A DNA stretch of 61,870 nt, from the NCBI GenBank assembly GCA_028715905.1, contig JAQUQV010000005.1, positions 1-61,870 on the forward strand, given 5' to 3'. The DNA is from Kiritimatiellia bacterium (GTDB lineage Bacteria; Verrucomicrobiota; Kiritimatiellia; JAAZAB01). Positions 17,376 to 25,004 of the stretch are shown piece by piece; position 1 is the stretch's first letter, and the number at the start of each line of letters is the position of its first letter. The notes below the pieces were generated by a model that saw nothing but the letters and a program-made list of their open reading frames with translations, had not been told where the DNA came from and made no database searches. The position numbers and the translations under genes were made by a program.

Positions 17376-20300
17376 TCAGTGATTGCCATCCCGCGCCTCG
17401 CGTATTGTCCGCACAATCCATTGAGGATCAACGGGCTTCTTGCCTTTGACGGGCGGCGGAATGTCCGAATCATTTTTCAATCCCAGTGAGCAGATGATTT
17501 TCGGTTCCCGGCTCTCGCCTGCCTCCTGAACGATGCAGAGCCGGTCTTCCTCATGGAGCGCAACGACCAGTTCGGCCAGCGCCTCATTGCCGATTCCGCT
17601 CTTGAGCTGCCGGTTAAGGGTGTCGGTCGCGGTTTGCCGGAGCGGGTGGCGGTAAATCTGTTCCACGGCTTTCCTGAGCGCCGTGGTATCAAACAGTTCG
17701 CCCTTGATATCTTCAACATAATGTTTCAAACGCTCATAAGCGCGGAAGCGCGCGCCGGTCGGACGGCCAAGCTGGCCGCCGACGGTCCGTTCCTCTTCCA
17801 CAATCAGTTTTACGCCTTTTTCAACCAGATCGTGATGGTTTGATTGTTTTGGAAGCGCCGGCGTATTGGGGTTGCACTCCGCAGCTTGGAGAATGGCATA
17901 TTGCGACTCGGTGACGCTGTTGCCATCCTTGTCAAGCCAGGCCAGGGCGTCGTTGCCTTCGGCGGTTTTCAGATAGACAAGAACGCCTTCGGGTTTATCC
18001 GGCGATGCTTCCCACGGCCGGGTGGAATAAACGACCGGCGGCAGTTCGGAAACAATTTTTTCAAGTTCGGGATTCTTGTCCACGGCGTTCTTCCATATCT
18101 GATAGGCATAAGACGAAAGGTCAACTTCATTGTCGGCCTCGCCGTCCAAAATGCCGGCTTTCTCGTTGTAAAGATTGAGAATGGTCTGTTCGTCCATCTG
18201 ATCCTCAAAGAAGGATTCATCGGCCCCCACCACCTCGGCATTCTCCCGGAGGCGCTGGCGGACGCGGGATCGGAGTTGGATGATCTTTTCAACGCCTTCA
18301 GCGGGCAGAAATGAATAGCAGAGAATACTATCCGCTTTCTGGCCGATCCGGTCCACGCGGCCGGCGCGCTGAATCAGGCGGATAATTGCCCAGGGGAGGT
18401 CGTAGTTGACGACGATGTGGGCGTCCTGAAGGTTTTGGCCTTCGCTTAAAACGTCGGTTGCAATGAGCACCCTTAGCTCATCAGACGGCGACACCCGGGC
18501 GCGTTTGTCATTGCTGACCGGGCTGAAGCGCCATGCCAGCAGTGTCGGGTCTGAGGAATTGCCGGTTGCGCTTGCCACGACCGGAATATTCATGGCGCGC
18601 AAACGCTCCTCAAGATAAACAGCCGTATCAGCAAACTGGGTGAAAATCAGGACCTTGTCAGCGGGGTGTTTTTTCTGAAGCATCTGCGCCAGGGCGATCA
18701 GTTTGGCGTCCCCGGAAGGGTCCCAGTCTCCGGCGTTCCTTAATATTTTCATGAGGTTTTTGGCGTCGCTCAGGAGATCTTTCGGCAGATCAGCGCCAAA
18801 AAGGCCGGCGCGGAGCCATTTAAACCGGCGTTCGCAATGTTTCCGGTAGAAATCGTAAATCTCCCCTGCGCGCGCCTTGAACTCATCTGATGTTCGCAGC
18901 CGGTTGTTCCGGCCGGAGTCGTTCTCTTCCTTTTCGTCGTCAAAATTGATGCTGGCATTGGGATCATCGGCGTCTTCATCGGAAAAACGGCTATCAAGCA
19001 TCTCAATGTCCTGGGCGCCGATCGGAACAGGCAGGTTGTTTTCAATTGCATGGAGATAGACATAATTGCGGAGGATATGCCGTTCCAGGGATTGCAGGAA
19101 AACATATCCGCCGCTTTCCAATCGCTTGAACAGGCCGGTCCGGCAGAATCCCTTGAGGCGTTTACCGCCCCGCGAAAGATCGGCAATCTGTTTCGCTTCC
19201 TGCGGCGTCGGCGGGCTATGCGGGATAGGCGCGATATAATTGCCGAGGCCGTAGCGCGGCAACTCAAGCCGGTTGATGATTTTGACAACGTCTTCCGAAT
19301 AGAGGCGGCCATATTGATCGTCCGGGTTGTTCCCGTTCGTGGCGAATTTCAGCGTTTTGGGAATCCGGGTTGGAAAATAGGAGCGGTTTCCATCCGCGAA
19401 TACCAGATATTTCTGTTTTCTCATCGGGTCCCGTTCCGCGTAGTTTTCCTGAATGAAGCTCCGCGTGCGCCGCACCAGATAAAGGCGCATCAATTCCCGC
19501 CAGTCGTCCGGATATTCGCTTTTCTCAAAGGCGGCCAGGGAACGCGCGGGACACTGGTGCCTGCGGATAAACTCCGTTTCGCCGATGTCTTTCAGGAGGC
19601 GTTCCGGCCTTATGCCGATATCCTCCTCCTCGGAAACAAAAAGGCGAAGCTGATTGGCCAGATCAAGATATGTCTTGTTGTAAGGCGTGGCGGTGAGAAG
19701 AATAACTTTGCTTTCGTTTTCCTTCAGATAGTTTTGAATGGCTTTGTATCTTTTGCCTTCCCGATTGCGCAGATTGTGGCTTTCGTCAATAATCACCAGA
19801 CGATAGCGTTTGGTATCCGGCAACTCAGCGACTGCCTGGCTTAAAGACATGACCCGAGCCCGCAGTCCGTATTGATGGCGGTAGTCTTCCCACATTCTGA
19901 CCAGGTTTTTGGGGCAAATTACGAGGGTTTCAAGGCCGTGGTCTTCCTCGAAAATCCTTGCCAGGACGGTCGCCATCAGCGTTTTTCCCAGCCCGACCAC
20001 GTCGCCTATGAGCACTCCGCCGCGTTTATTCAAATGATGCGCCGCGATTTTGACGGCGGCCTTTTGAAACTCAAAGAGCATGTCTCCGAATTCTTTGGGA
20101 ATTTTGAATTCAGCCAGACCGGCGCGCGCTTCCTGGGCGAGAGAATAGGCGATTTTGAGGTAGATGTGATAGGGCGGAATTGTTTTCTCCCGCGCCCAAC
20201 TGGTTTCAATGATTTCAATTAATTCACGGGAAATATCCAGGCACCATTGATCGTTCCATCTCTCATTGAACCAGTCCGCCAGTTTCGCGCATGCGTCATG

Positions 20301-20840
20301 GTCCAATACGTCAATATTCAATTCGCCCTGCCTTGATAGGCCGGCGAGAGTCAGATTACTGCTGCCCAGATAACCGACGGCGGGATTAACCGGGTCGGAA
20401 CGGAACAGAAGGTAAAGCTTTGCGTGAAGGGGATATTGCAAGAACAGTTTCACGATCACCTTCTTCGCTTTTATCTGCCGCGCCAGGCGGCGCAGCCCTT
20501 CCTCATCTTCATTGGTCGGCGCGCCTATGCAGAGTTGGTTGCGGAATTCCTCGGCAAGTCTTTTCTTAAGCCGGATGGCAGTGGCGTTGTCAATCCGGAC
20601 GGCGCCGCCTGTCAGACCGAGACAGGAACGGAGTTCATCCTCAGGGAACGTTTGCATGCCGATAAGCAGGCGGCAGCAGTTGCCATCGCCCCCGGACCAT
20701 TTTTCAATGCAGGCATCAAGCTGTTTCCATCCCCTGAGATTTAAATAACCCACACAAAAGTCGGCGCGGCTGCAGAGCCGCATGGTTTCCTGCAATGCCG
20801 GGAGCAGGCTCTGTTCTATATTGTCAAATATCCTTGGCAT
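17376..20840 (-). CDS. PLD-SNF2 helicase of a restriction-like defence system
   Basis: 1154 residues. The N-terminal phospholipase D-like domain has HAKLYLLF (H139, K141) and GSSNLT (159-164), a single HKD half-site. The SNF2/HepA motor follows: FEFQKAAV, Walker A GDVVGLGKT (279-287), DESH (352-355), LTATP (about 383-387), then the C-terminal RecA lobe with IFTQFADTA, ATDVLSEGQNLQ and QRAGRVDRIGQ. An acidic insertion rich in D and E lies between the lobes. Such PLD-helicases pair with large adenine methylases in defence loci. The start is only 18 bp after the wecE stop, with no clear promoter between, so it may be read with the glycan operon. Confidence 0.9.
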   Translation of the reverse strand: MPRIFDNIEQSLLPALQETMRLCSRADFCVGYLNLRGWKQLDACIEKWSGGDGNCCRLLIGMQTFPEDELRSCLGLTGGAVRIDNATAIRLKKRLAEEFRNQLCIGAPTNEDEEGLRRLARQIKAKKVIVKLFLQYPLHAKLYLLFRSDPVNPAVGYLGSSNLTLAGLSRQGELNIDVLDHDACAKLADWFNERWNDQWCLDISRELIEIIETSWAREKTIPPYHIYLKIAYSLAQEARAGLAEFKIPKEFGDMLFEFQKAAVKIAAHHLNKRGGVLIGDVVGLGKTLMATVLARIFEEDHGLETLVICPKNLVRMWEDYRHQYGLRARVMSLSQAVAELPDTKRYRLVIIDESHNLRNREGKRYKAIQNYLKENESKVILLTATPYNKTYLDLANQLRLFVSEEEDIGIRPERLLKDIGETEFIRRHQCPARSLAAFEKSEYPDDWRELMRLYLVRRTRSFIQENYAERDPMRKQKYLVFADGNRSYFPTRIPKTLKFATNGNNPDDQYGRLYSEDVVKIINRLELPRYGLGNYIAPIPHSPPTPQEAKQIADLSRGGKRLKGFCRTGLFKRLESGGYVFLQSLERHILRNYVYLHAIENNLPVPIGAQDIEMLDSRFSDEDADDPNASINFDDEKEENDSGRNNRLRTSDEFKARAGEIYDFYRKHCERRFKWLRAGLFGADLPKDLLSDAKNLMKILRNAGDWDPSGDAKLIALAQMLQKKHPADKVLIFTQFADTAVYLEERLRAMNIPVVASATGNSSDPTLLAWRFSPVSNDKRARVSPSDELRVLIATDVLSEGQNLQDAHIVVNYDLPWAIIRLIQRAGRVDRIGQKADSILCYSFLPAEGVEKIIQLRSRVRQRLRENAEVVGADESFFEDQMDEQTILNLYNEKAGILDGEADNEVDLSSYAYQIWKNAVDKNPELEKIVSELPPVVYSTRPWEASPDKPEGVLVYLKTAEGNDALAWLDKDGNSVTESQYAILQAAECNPNTPALPKQSNHHDLVEKGVKLIVEEERTVGGQLGRPTGARFRAYERLKHYVEDIKGELFDTTALRKAVEQIYRHPLRQTATDTLNRQLKSGIGNEALAELVVALHEEDRLCIVQEAGESREPKIICSLGLKNDSDIPPPVKGKKPVDPQWIVRTIREARDGNH

Positions 20841-20858
20841 TTTGCGAGTTGGAAAAAC

Positions 20859-21998
20859 TTATCCGTTTTTGAATCCGATAATTGTCTCAATCACCTTGTC
20901 CTGATCGGCGCGGCTTAAACCCGTGTAAAACGGCAGGCGCAGGATGCGGCCGCTGATCTGCTCCGTAACCGGGCAATCGCCGGTTTTTCCGCCGAATTTC
21001 CGGCCCATGGGCGAGAGGTGCAGGGGCAGATAATGGAAGACGGCCAGGATTGATTTGGCCTTGAGGCGGTCAATCAAAGCCTGGCGGGCGCGCCCGGAAG
21101 GCATGATGATGTAAAACATGTGGTAAGGCTGGCGGCAATGCGGCGGAACAACGGGCAGGCGGACGTTTGCGCCGGAAGCCCATTCCTTCAGGCTGGCGTA
21201 ATAATAATCCCATATTTTCTGCCGTGCTTTCCGGATTTTGGCGCGCGCCTCCAACTGCGCCCAGAGACAGGCCGCGAGGATTTCGGAGGGCAGATAACTT
21301 GAACCGATGTCGGTCCAGGTGTATTTATCCGCCAGTCCGCGGAAAACCCGGCTGCGGTTTGTCCCCTTTTCCCTGATTATTTCAGCCCGTTCGATGTATT
21401 TTTCGTCGTTGACCAGGAGCGCGCCCCCCTCGCCGCAGGTGATGTTTTTTGTCTCGTGAAAACTCTGCGCGGCCAGGCATCCGAAACTGCCGAGCGGCTT
21501 GTTTTGATAGTATCCGAAGAGACCATGGGCGTTATCCTCCACCAGGGCCAGGTTGTGTTTTCCGGCGATGCGCGCGATAACTTCCATTTCACAGCCGACG
21601 CCGGCGTAATGGACGACGCAGACGGCGCGGGTTTTCGGGGAAATTAAACGCTCAATCTTGCGCTCGTCAATGTTGAGCGTATCCGGCCGGATGTCGGCGA
21701 AAACCGGTTTTGCGCCGCGGAGCACAAAGGCGTTGGCGGTGGAAACAAAAGTGAAGCTCGGCAGGATGACTTCGTCGCCCGGTCGGACGTTCAGCAGCAT
21801 GGCGGCCATTTCAAGGGCATGGGTGCAGGAGGTTGTCAGGAAGGACCTTTTGACTCCCAGCCGGCGCTCAAGGAGGGCGTTGCATTTGCGGGTGAATTTT
21901 CCGTCGCCGGAAATATGGCCGGCCGCAAAAGCCGCGGCGATATATTTCTGCTCGTTGCCGGCGAAACAAGGGCGGTTGAAGGGAATGCGATATTTCAT
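20859..21998 (-). CDS. wecE: dTDP-4-amino-4,6-dideoxygalactose transaminase (WecE)
   Basis: 379 residues, the same length and motif order as E. coli WecE/RffA: PFNRPCFAGNE at the N-terminus, LTTSCTHALEMAA, PSFTFVSTANAFVLRGAKPV, VHYAGVGCEM, the PLP-lysine block SFHETKN (K184), REKGTNRS, and DIGSSYLPSE. The fold-type I aminotransferase converts dTDP-4-keto-6-deoxyglucose to dTDP-4-amino-4,6-dideoxygalactose with glutamate as donor. VEDNAHG replaces the more usual V-E-D-A-A-Q. The WecD-like acetyltransferase two genes upstream would acetylate the product. The dTDP-sugar precursor genes rmlA and rmlB are not in the window. It is the last glycan gene before the defence island. Confidence 0.93.
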   Translation of the reverse strand: MKYRIPFNRPCFAGNEQKYIAAAFAAGHISGDGKFTRKCNALLERRLGVKRSFLTTSCTHALEMAAMLLNVRPGDEVILPSFTFVSTANAFVLRGAKPVFADIRPDTLNIDERKIERLISPKTRAVCVVHYAGVGCEMEVIARIAGKHNLALVEDNAHGLFGYYQNKPLGSFGCLAAQSFHETKNITCGEGGALLVNDEKYIERAEIIREKGTNRSRVFRGLADKYTWTDIGSSYLPSEILAACLWAQLEARAKIRKARQKIWDYYYASLKEWASGANVRLPVVPPHCRQPYHMFYIIMPSGRARQALIDRLKAKSILAVFHYLPLHLSPMGRKFGGKTGDCPVTEQISGRILRLPFYTGLSRADQDKVIETIIGFKNG

Positions 21999-22076
21999 AA
22001 AGCCATGCCTTTCCTGCGGTCGCGGGATGAATATACCAGACGGCGCCGGATATCAAAAACAAAAATATATCCGCTT

Positions 22077-23024
22077 TCAATCCCGGCCGGCGCGGCGGAT
22101 CCAGACTTCCCATCCGCCCACCAGCGGCCAGAGTCCGCCCATGATGCGCCGGGGCTGTTTCAGGCACCAAGCCATGATTGTCCGGGCGGGGTAATCCCGC
22201 AGGCTGGTTTCAATAATGGAAGGCTGGGAACGGACGAGCGCATGGGTGGCTTCCAGCCCCAGGATTGCAAGGCACCGGCGCCAGAAGGCCGGCCCCAGGT
22301 CGTGCAGGTGCGCCGGAAAACCGAACGGGATGCGGAGCCCTAAAATGCCGGCCGGGGCGATCAGCGGAACCATATAGGGCGTGCGGGCGTAGAGCCAGCC
22401 GCCGGGCTCCAGCGCCGCGAGCAAAGTTTTCATGACCGGCCGCGGATGCGGGATGTGTTCAAAGACGGCGCTGGCAATTATGCCGTGATAGAGCCGGCCG
22501 GCAAAATCTTCGGGCCGGGCGCAGGCCCGGATGCTTATTTCCGCCTGCGGAGAAGGCGCCGGGGGGGTGCCGCTCAAGTCAAAACAATCCACCTCGGCTT
22601 TTCTGCCCGCCGCGCGTTCCAGCAGACAACGGGCGGTTTCCAGCGCGATGCGGCCGTCTCCGCCGCCGTAATCCAGCAGGCGAATGGTGTCTTGCGGCTT
22701 GCCCGGCGCGGCTCCGGATGCGATATGAACGGCAAAACGGCGGATATCGCGGAACGCGACGCGGGGCGCATTCTGGAACTCGTTGTAATATGAGGCATAA
22801 TATGTCTGCAGGTAAGCGGCGGACGGCAGGCGGGAAGCCGAAACCGCCCTGCAACGGGAACATTTAACAAGGATTACCACCGGATTTTCCTGGAGCACAA
22901 TCGGTTTGCGCGCCGGTTTCCCGGAGACCGGCGCTCCGCACAATGGACATTGCGCCGAGGGAGGCATCAGGTGTTCCTCGGCCAGGTACCGGACCGGATT
23001 CAGGGAGGATTGGACTGTGGCCAT
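22077..23024 (-). CDS. Zinc-ribbon class I methyltransferase
   Basis: Start set at the ATG at 23024, preceded by GAGAG at a fitting distance; the frame open to 23171 would overlap the previous gene. The 315-residue protein starts with a four-cysteine zinc ribbon (CPLCGAPV and CSRCRAV), then a linker with YYASYYNEFQ and a methyltransferase domain with LLDYGGGDGRIAL as motif I, DCFDLSG as motif II and AVFEHIPHP. Zn-ribbon methyltransferases of this kind act on sugars in O-antigen and nucleotide-sugar pathways. A C-terminal hydrophobic, Arg-rich stretch may touch the membrane. The gene lies 11 bp after the WecD-like gene and 78 bp before wecE. Confidence 0.83.
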   Translation of the reverse strand: MATVQSSLNPVRYLAEEHLMPPSAQCPLCGAPVSGKPARKPIVLQENPVVILVKCSRCRAVSASRLPSAAYLQTYYASYYNEFQNAPRVAFRDIRRFAVHIASGAAPGKPQDTIRLLDYGGGDGRIALETARCLLERAAGRKAEVDCFDLSGTPPAPSPQAEISIRACARPEDFAGRLYHGIIASAVFEHIPHPRPVMKTLLAALEPGGWLYARTPYMVPLIAPAGILGLRIPFGFPAHLHDLGPAFWRRCLAILGLEATHALVRSQPSIIETSLRDYPARTIMAWCLKQPRRIMGGLWPLVGGWEVWIRRAGRD

Positions 23025-23035
23025 GGGTGTCTCTC

Positions 23036-23830
23036 TTATGCCGGCCGGTACCAGTGGTACGTCATGCGGGCGTTTTCCAGCATGTAGCCGAGCCGCAGGA
23101 GCAGTTTTAAAATGTTCATGTTGTTGATGGAGGCCACGGTTTCCACGGTCTTGAACCCGAGCGTCTTGCACTCGGCCAGCATGAACTGGTAGGTGGCGAC
23201 GCCGATGCCGGAATTCTGCGAATCGCGCACCACGGCCCCGAGGCTCATCTCCAGCGCCGCGGACGAAAGGGCGCGGCCGTGGATGAAGGTCATGATCCGT
23301 CCGTTGCGCTCGTCCTGCATCAGATAAACCAATTCGCCGGCCCGGAAGCCGCGCTCCACCCAGCGCGCATAACGTTCGTCGGCCGGGCCGGGGGGCAGGT
23401 TGGAGTCAAGGTGAAACCGGTCGGCCGCGAAGGCATGGCGGGCGATATCCACCACGAAGGGCAGGTCGGCTTCCTCCGCCCGGCGGAACACCATGTTGGC
23501 AACCGCGGCGCGGCGCATGACCGGCGTGAACCGGCGGAAAGGCATTTTGAACGAGAGGGTCGTTTCCACCGGGTAAAAACCGGCGTTTGTCAAAACCCGG
23601 CCGAGCGCAACATCCTGCGGGGAAAGGCGGGCGAACGCCAGGCAGGGGCCGCCGGGCGGCAGGGCCGCCAGCCATGTCCGCAAATGGTTTTGAATTTTTT
23701 CCGGCGGCGTTTCGCCGCAGAGCAGTTCATAAAACGGAAAACCGAACAACTCGCTGTCCCAGGGAATACGGGCGTAAAGCAAAGCGCCGTCCGGCGGCGG
23801 AAAATGCTCTTGTTTAAGTTCAAAGCGCAT
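23036..23830 (-). CDS. WecD-like GNAT acetyltransferase
   Basis: Start taken at the ATG at 23830 (MRFELKQEHF); the 14 codons upstream translate a low-complexity repeat and lack family character. The 264-residue protein has an N-terminal half with WDSELFGFPF and a C-terminal GNAT domain with FRRAEEADLPFVVDIA, AFAADRFHLD, RYARWVERGF, the acetyl-CoA strand ALEMSLGAVV and NSGIGVATYQFML. The order matches E. coli WecD, which acetylates dTDP-4-amino-4,6-dideoxygalactose. With wecE nearby, the same product, an N-acetylated Fuc4N-type sugar, is likely. A related enzyme for another amino sugar is possible. Confidence 0.78.
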   Translation of the reverse strand: MRFELKQEHFPPPDGALLYARIPWDSELFGFPFYELLCGETPPEKIQNHLRTWLAALPPGGPCLAFARLSPQDVALGRVLTNAGFYPVETTLSFKMPFRRFTPVMRRAAVANMVFRRAEEADLPFVVDIARHAFAADRFHLDSNLPPGPADERYARWVERGFRAGELVYLMQDERNGRIMTFIHGRALSSAALEMSLGAVVRDSQNSGIGVATYQFMLAECKTLGFKTVETVASINNMNILKLLLRLGYMLENARMTYHWYRPA

Positions 23831-23902
23831 AAAAAAGAATAGGCGCAGAGCGGCATAGACACAAAGGCGCAAAGTTGTTGGATATTCCGAGTTCTATGTT
23901 TT

Positions 23903-24877
23903 TCATTCTTGCCGTGTGTCTATGTGTTTGCTGTCTTTTTTGCTTTCTTCTCCGGTCGTTTCCCGGACAACATAGGTCGGCCGGTCCATGATGCGGAAGT
24001 GCATGCGGGCCAGGTACTCGCCGAAAATACCCAGGGCGAAGAGCTGGGCGCCTGAAAATATGGCGATGATGGAGGCCAGGAACGGAAACCCCGGAAAACT
24101 GTACCCGTGAATCAAATAGCGCCCGACCACGTAAACAAGCACGCCCGCGCCGAAAACGGTCAGAAAAAAACCGATCAAGCTTACCAGGCGCAGGGGAATC
24201 GCCGAAAACCCGGTCAGGATGTTAAAGACGTGGATGACCAGTTTTCCCCATGAATATCCCGACTGTCCGTCCGCGCGCGCGTCGTGCCGCACGACCACCG
24301 AGCCGAACCGCCCGCCGCCCCAGGCCAGCAGGGCATCCACCGAGACAAACGGTCCCTGGAAGCGCGCAAAGGCGCCGCGCAGCGGCGCGCGGAAGGCCCG
24401 GAAAGCGCCGCCGTCCGCGGCGTTGGATATTCCCATAACCCGCCGGAAAATCCATTTTGAAATTCGGGAGGAAAGATTGCGCGCGATGCCGTGCTTCATT
24501 TTTTCCGGCACGCCGTAGACCGCGTCGTAACCCTCGGAAAGTTTGGCGAGCAGTTTCGGGATTTCTTCCGGCGGGTTCTGCAAATCGGCGTCCATCGTGA
24601 TGATAATGTCCTTTGCGGCGGCGCGGATGCCGCAGAGCAGGGCGTTGTGCTGGCCGAAATTGCGCGTCAGGTTGATTCCGCGGACAAAGGAATATTCTTT
24701 TGCCAGATCGCAAATCATCTCCCAAGAGCGGTCGGGGCTGCCGTCGTTGATCAAAATCACCTCGTAATCATCCGTCCGGGCGGCGAAGACGGCCGCCAGT
24801 CTTTTCAGCAAAGGCAAAAGAGTGGTTTCCGAGCGATAAACCGGAATTAAAATTGAAACGGAATTGTTTTTTTTCAT
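23903..24877 (-). CDS. GT2 polyprenyl-phosphate glycosyltransferase (GtrB/ArnC-like)
   Basis: Start at the ATG at 24877 (MKKNNSVSILIPVYR); an upstream TTG at 24886 is the alternative. The catalytic domain shows ILIPVYRSE, LINDGSPDRSW, NFGQHNALL and the MDADLQNPPEE metal motif, all typical of GtrB, ArnC and DPM-like enzymes. Two C-terminal helices (IPLRLVSLIGFFLTVFGAGV and a FLASIIAIFSGAQLFALG span) anchor it. The conserved GEYLARM before the tail is a family mark. It would load a sugar onto undecaprenyl phosphate for use by the GT-C type membrane proteins of this cluster. Confidence 0.9.
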   Translation of the reverse strand: MKKNNSVSILIPVYRSETTLLPLLKRLAAVFAARTDDYEVILINDGSPDRSWEMICDLAKEYSFVRGINLTRNFGQHNALLCGIRAAAKDIIITMDADLQNPPEEIPKLLAKLSEGYDAVYGVPEKMKHGIARNLSSRISKWIFRRVMGISNAADGGAFRAFRAPLRGAFARFQGPFVSVDALLAWGGGRFGSVVVRHDARADGQSGYSWGKLVIHVFNILTGFSAIPLRLVSLIGFFLTVFGAGVLVYVVGRYLIHGYSFPGFPFLASIIAIFSGAQLFALGIFGEYLARMHFRIMDRPTYVVRETTGEESKKDSKHIDTRQE

Positions 24878-25004
24878 GATGCGCAACTATTGCCGGTCAT
24901 TGGCGGCGCGCTTTTTCCGGCCGCGCCCGCGTTGGTCATGCCGGCCGTTGATCCATTGCCCGCCCGCATAAGCATACTTTATGCCGCGCGCGCGGCAAGC
25001 AAAA

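Noticed and set aside
8840-20860. Island as an integrated prophage or integrative element
   Set aside because: No integrase, phage structural gene or flanking direct repeats were found at the borders.
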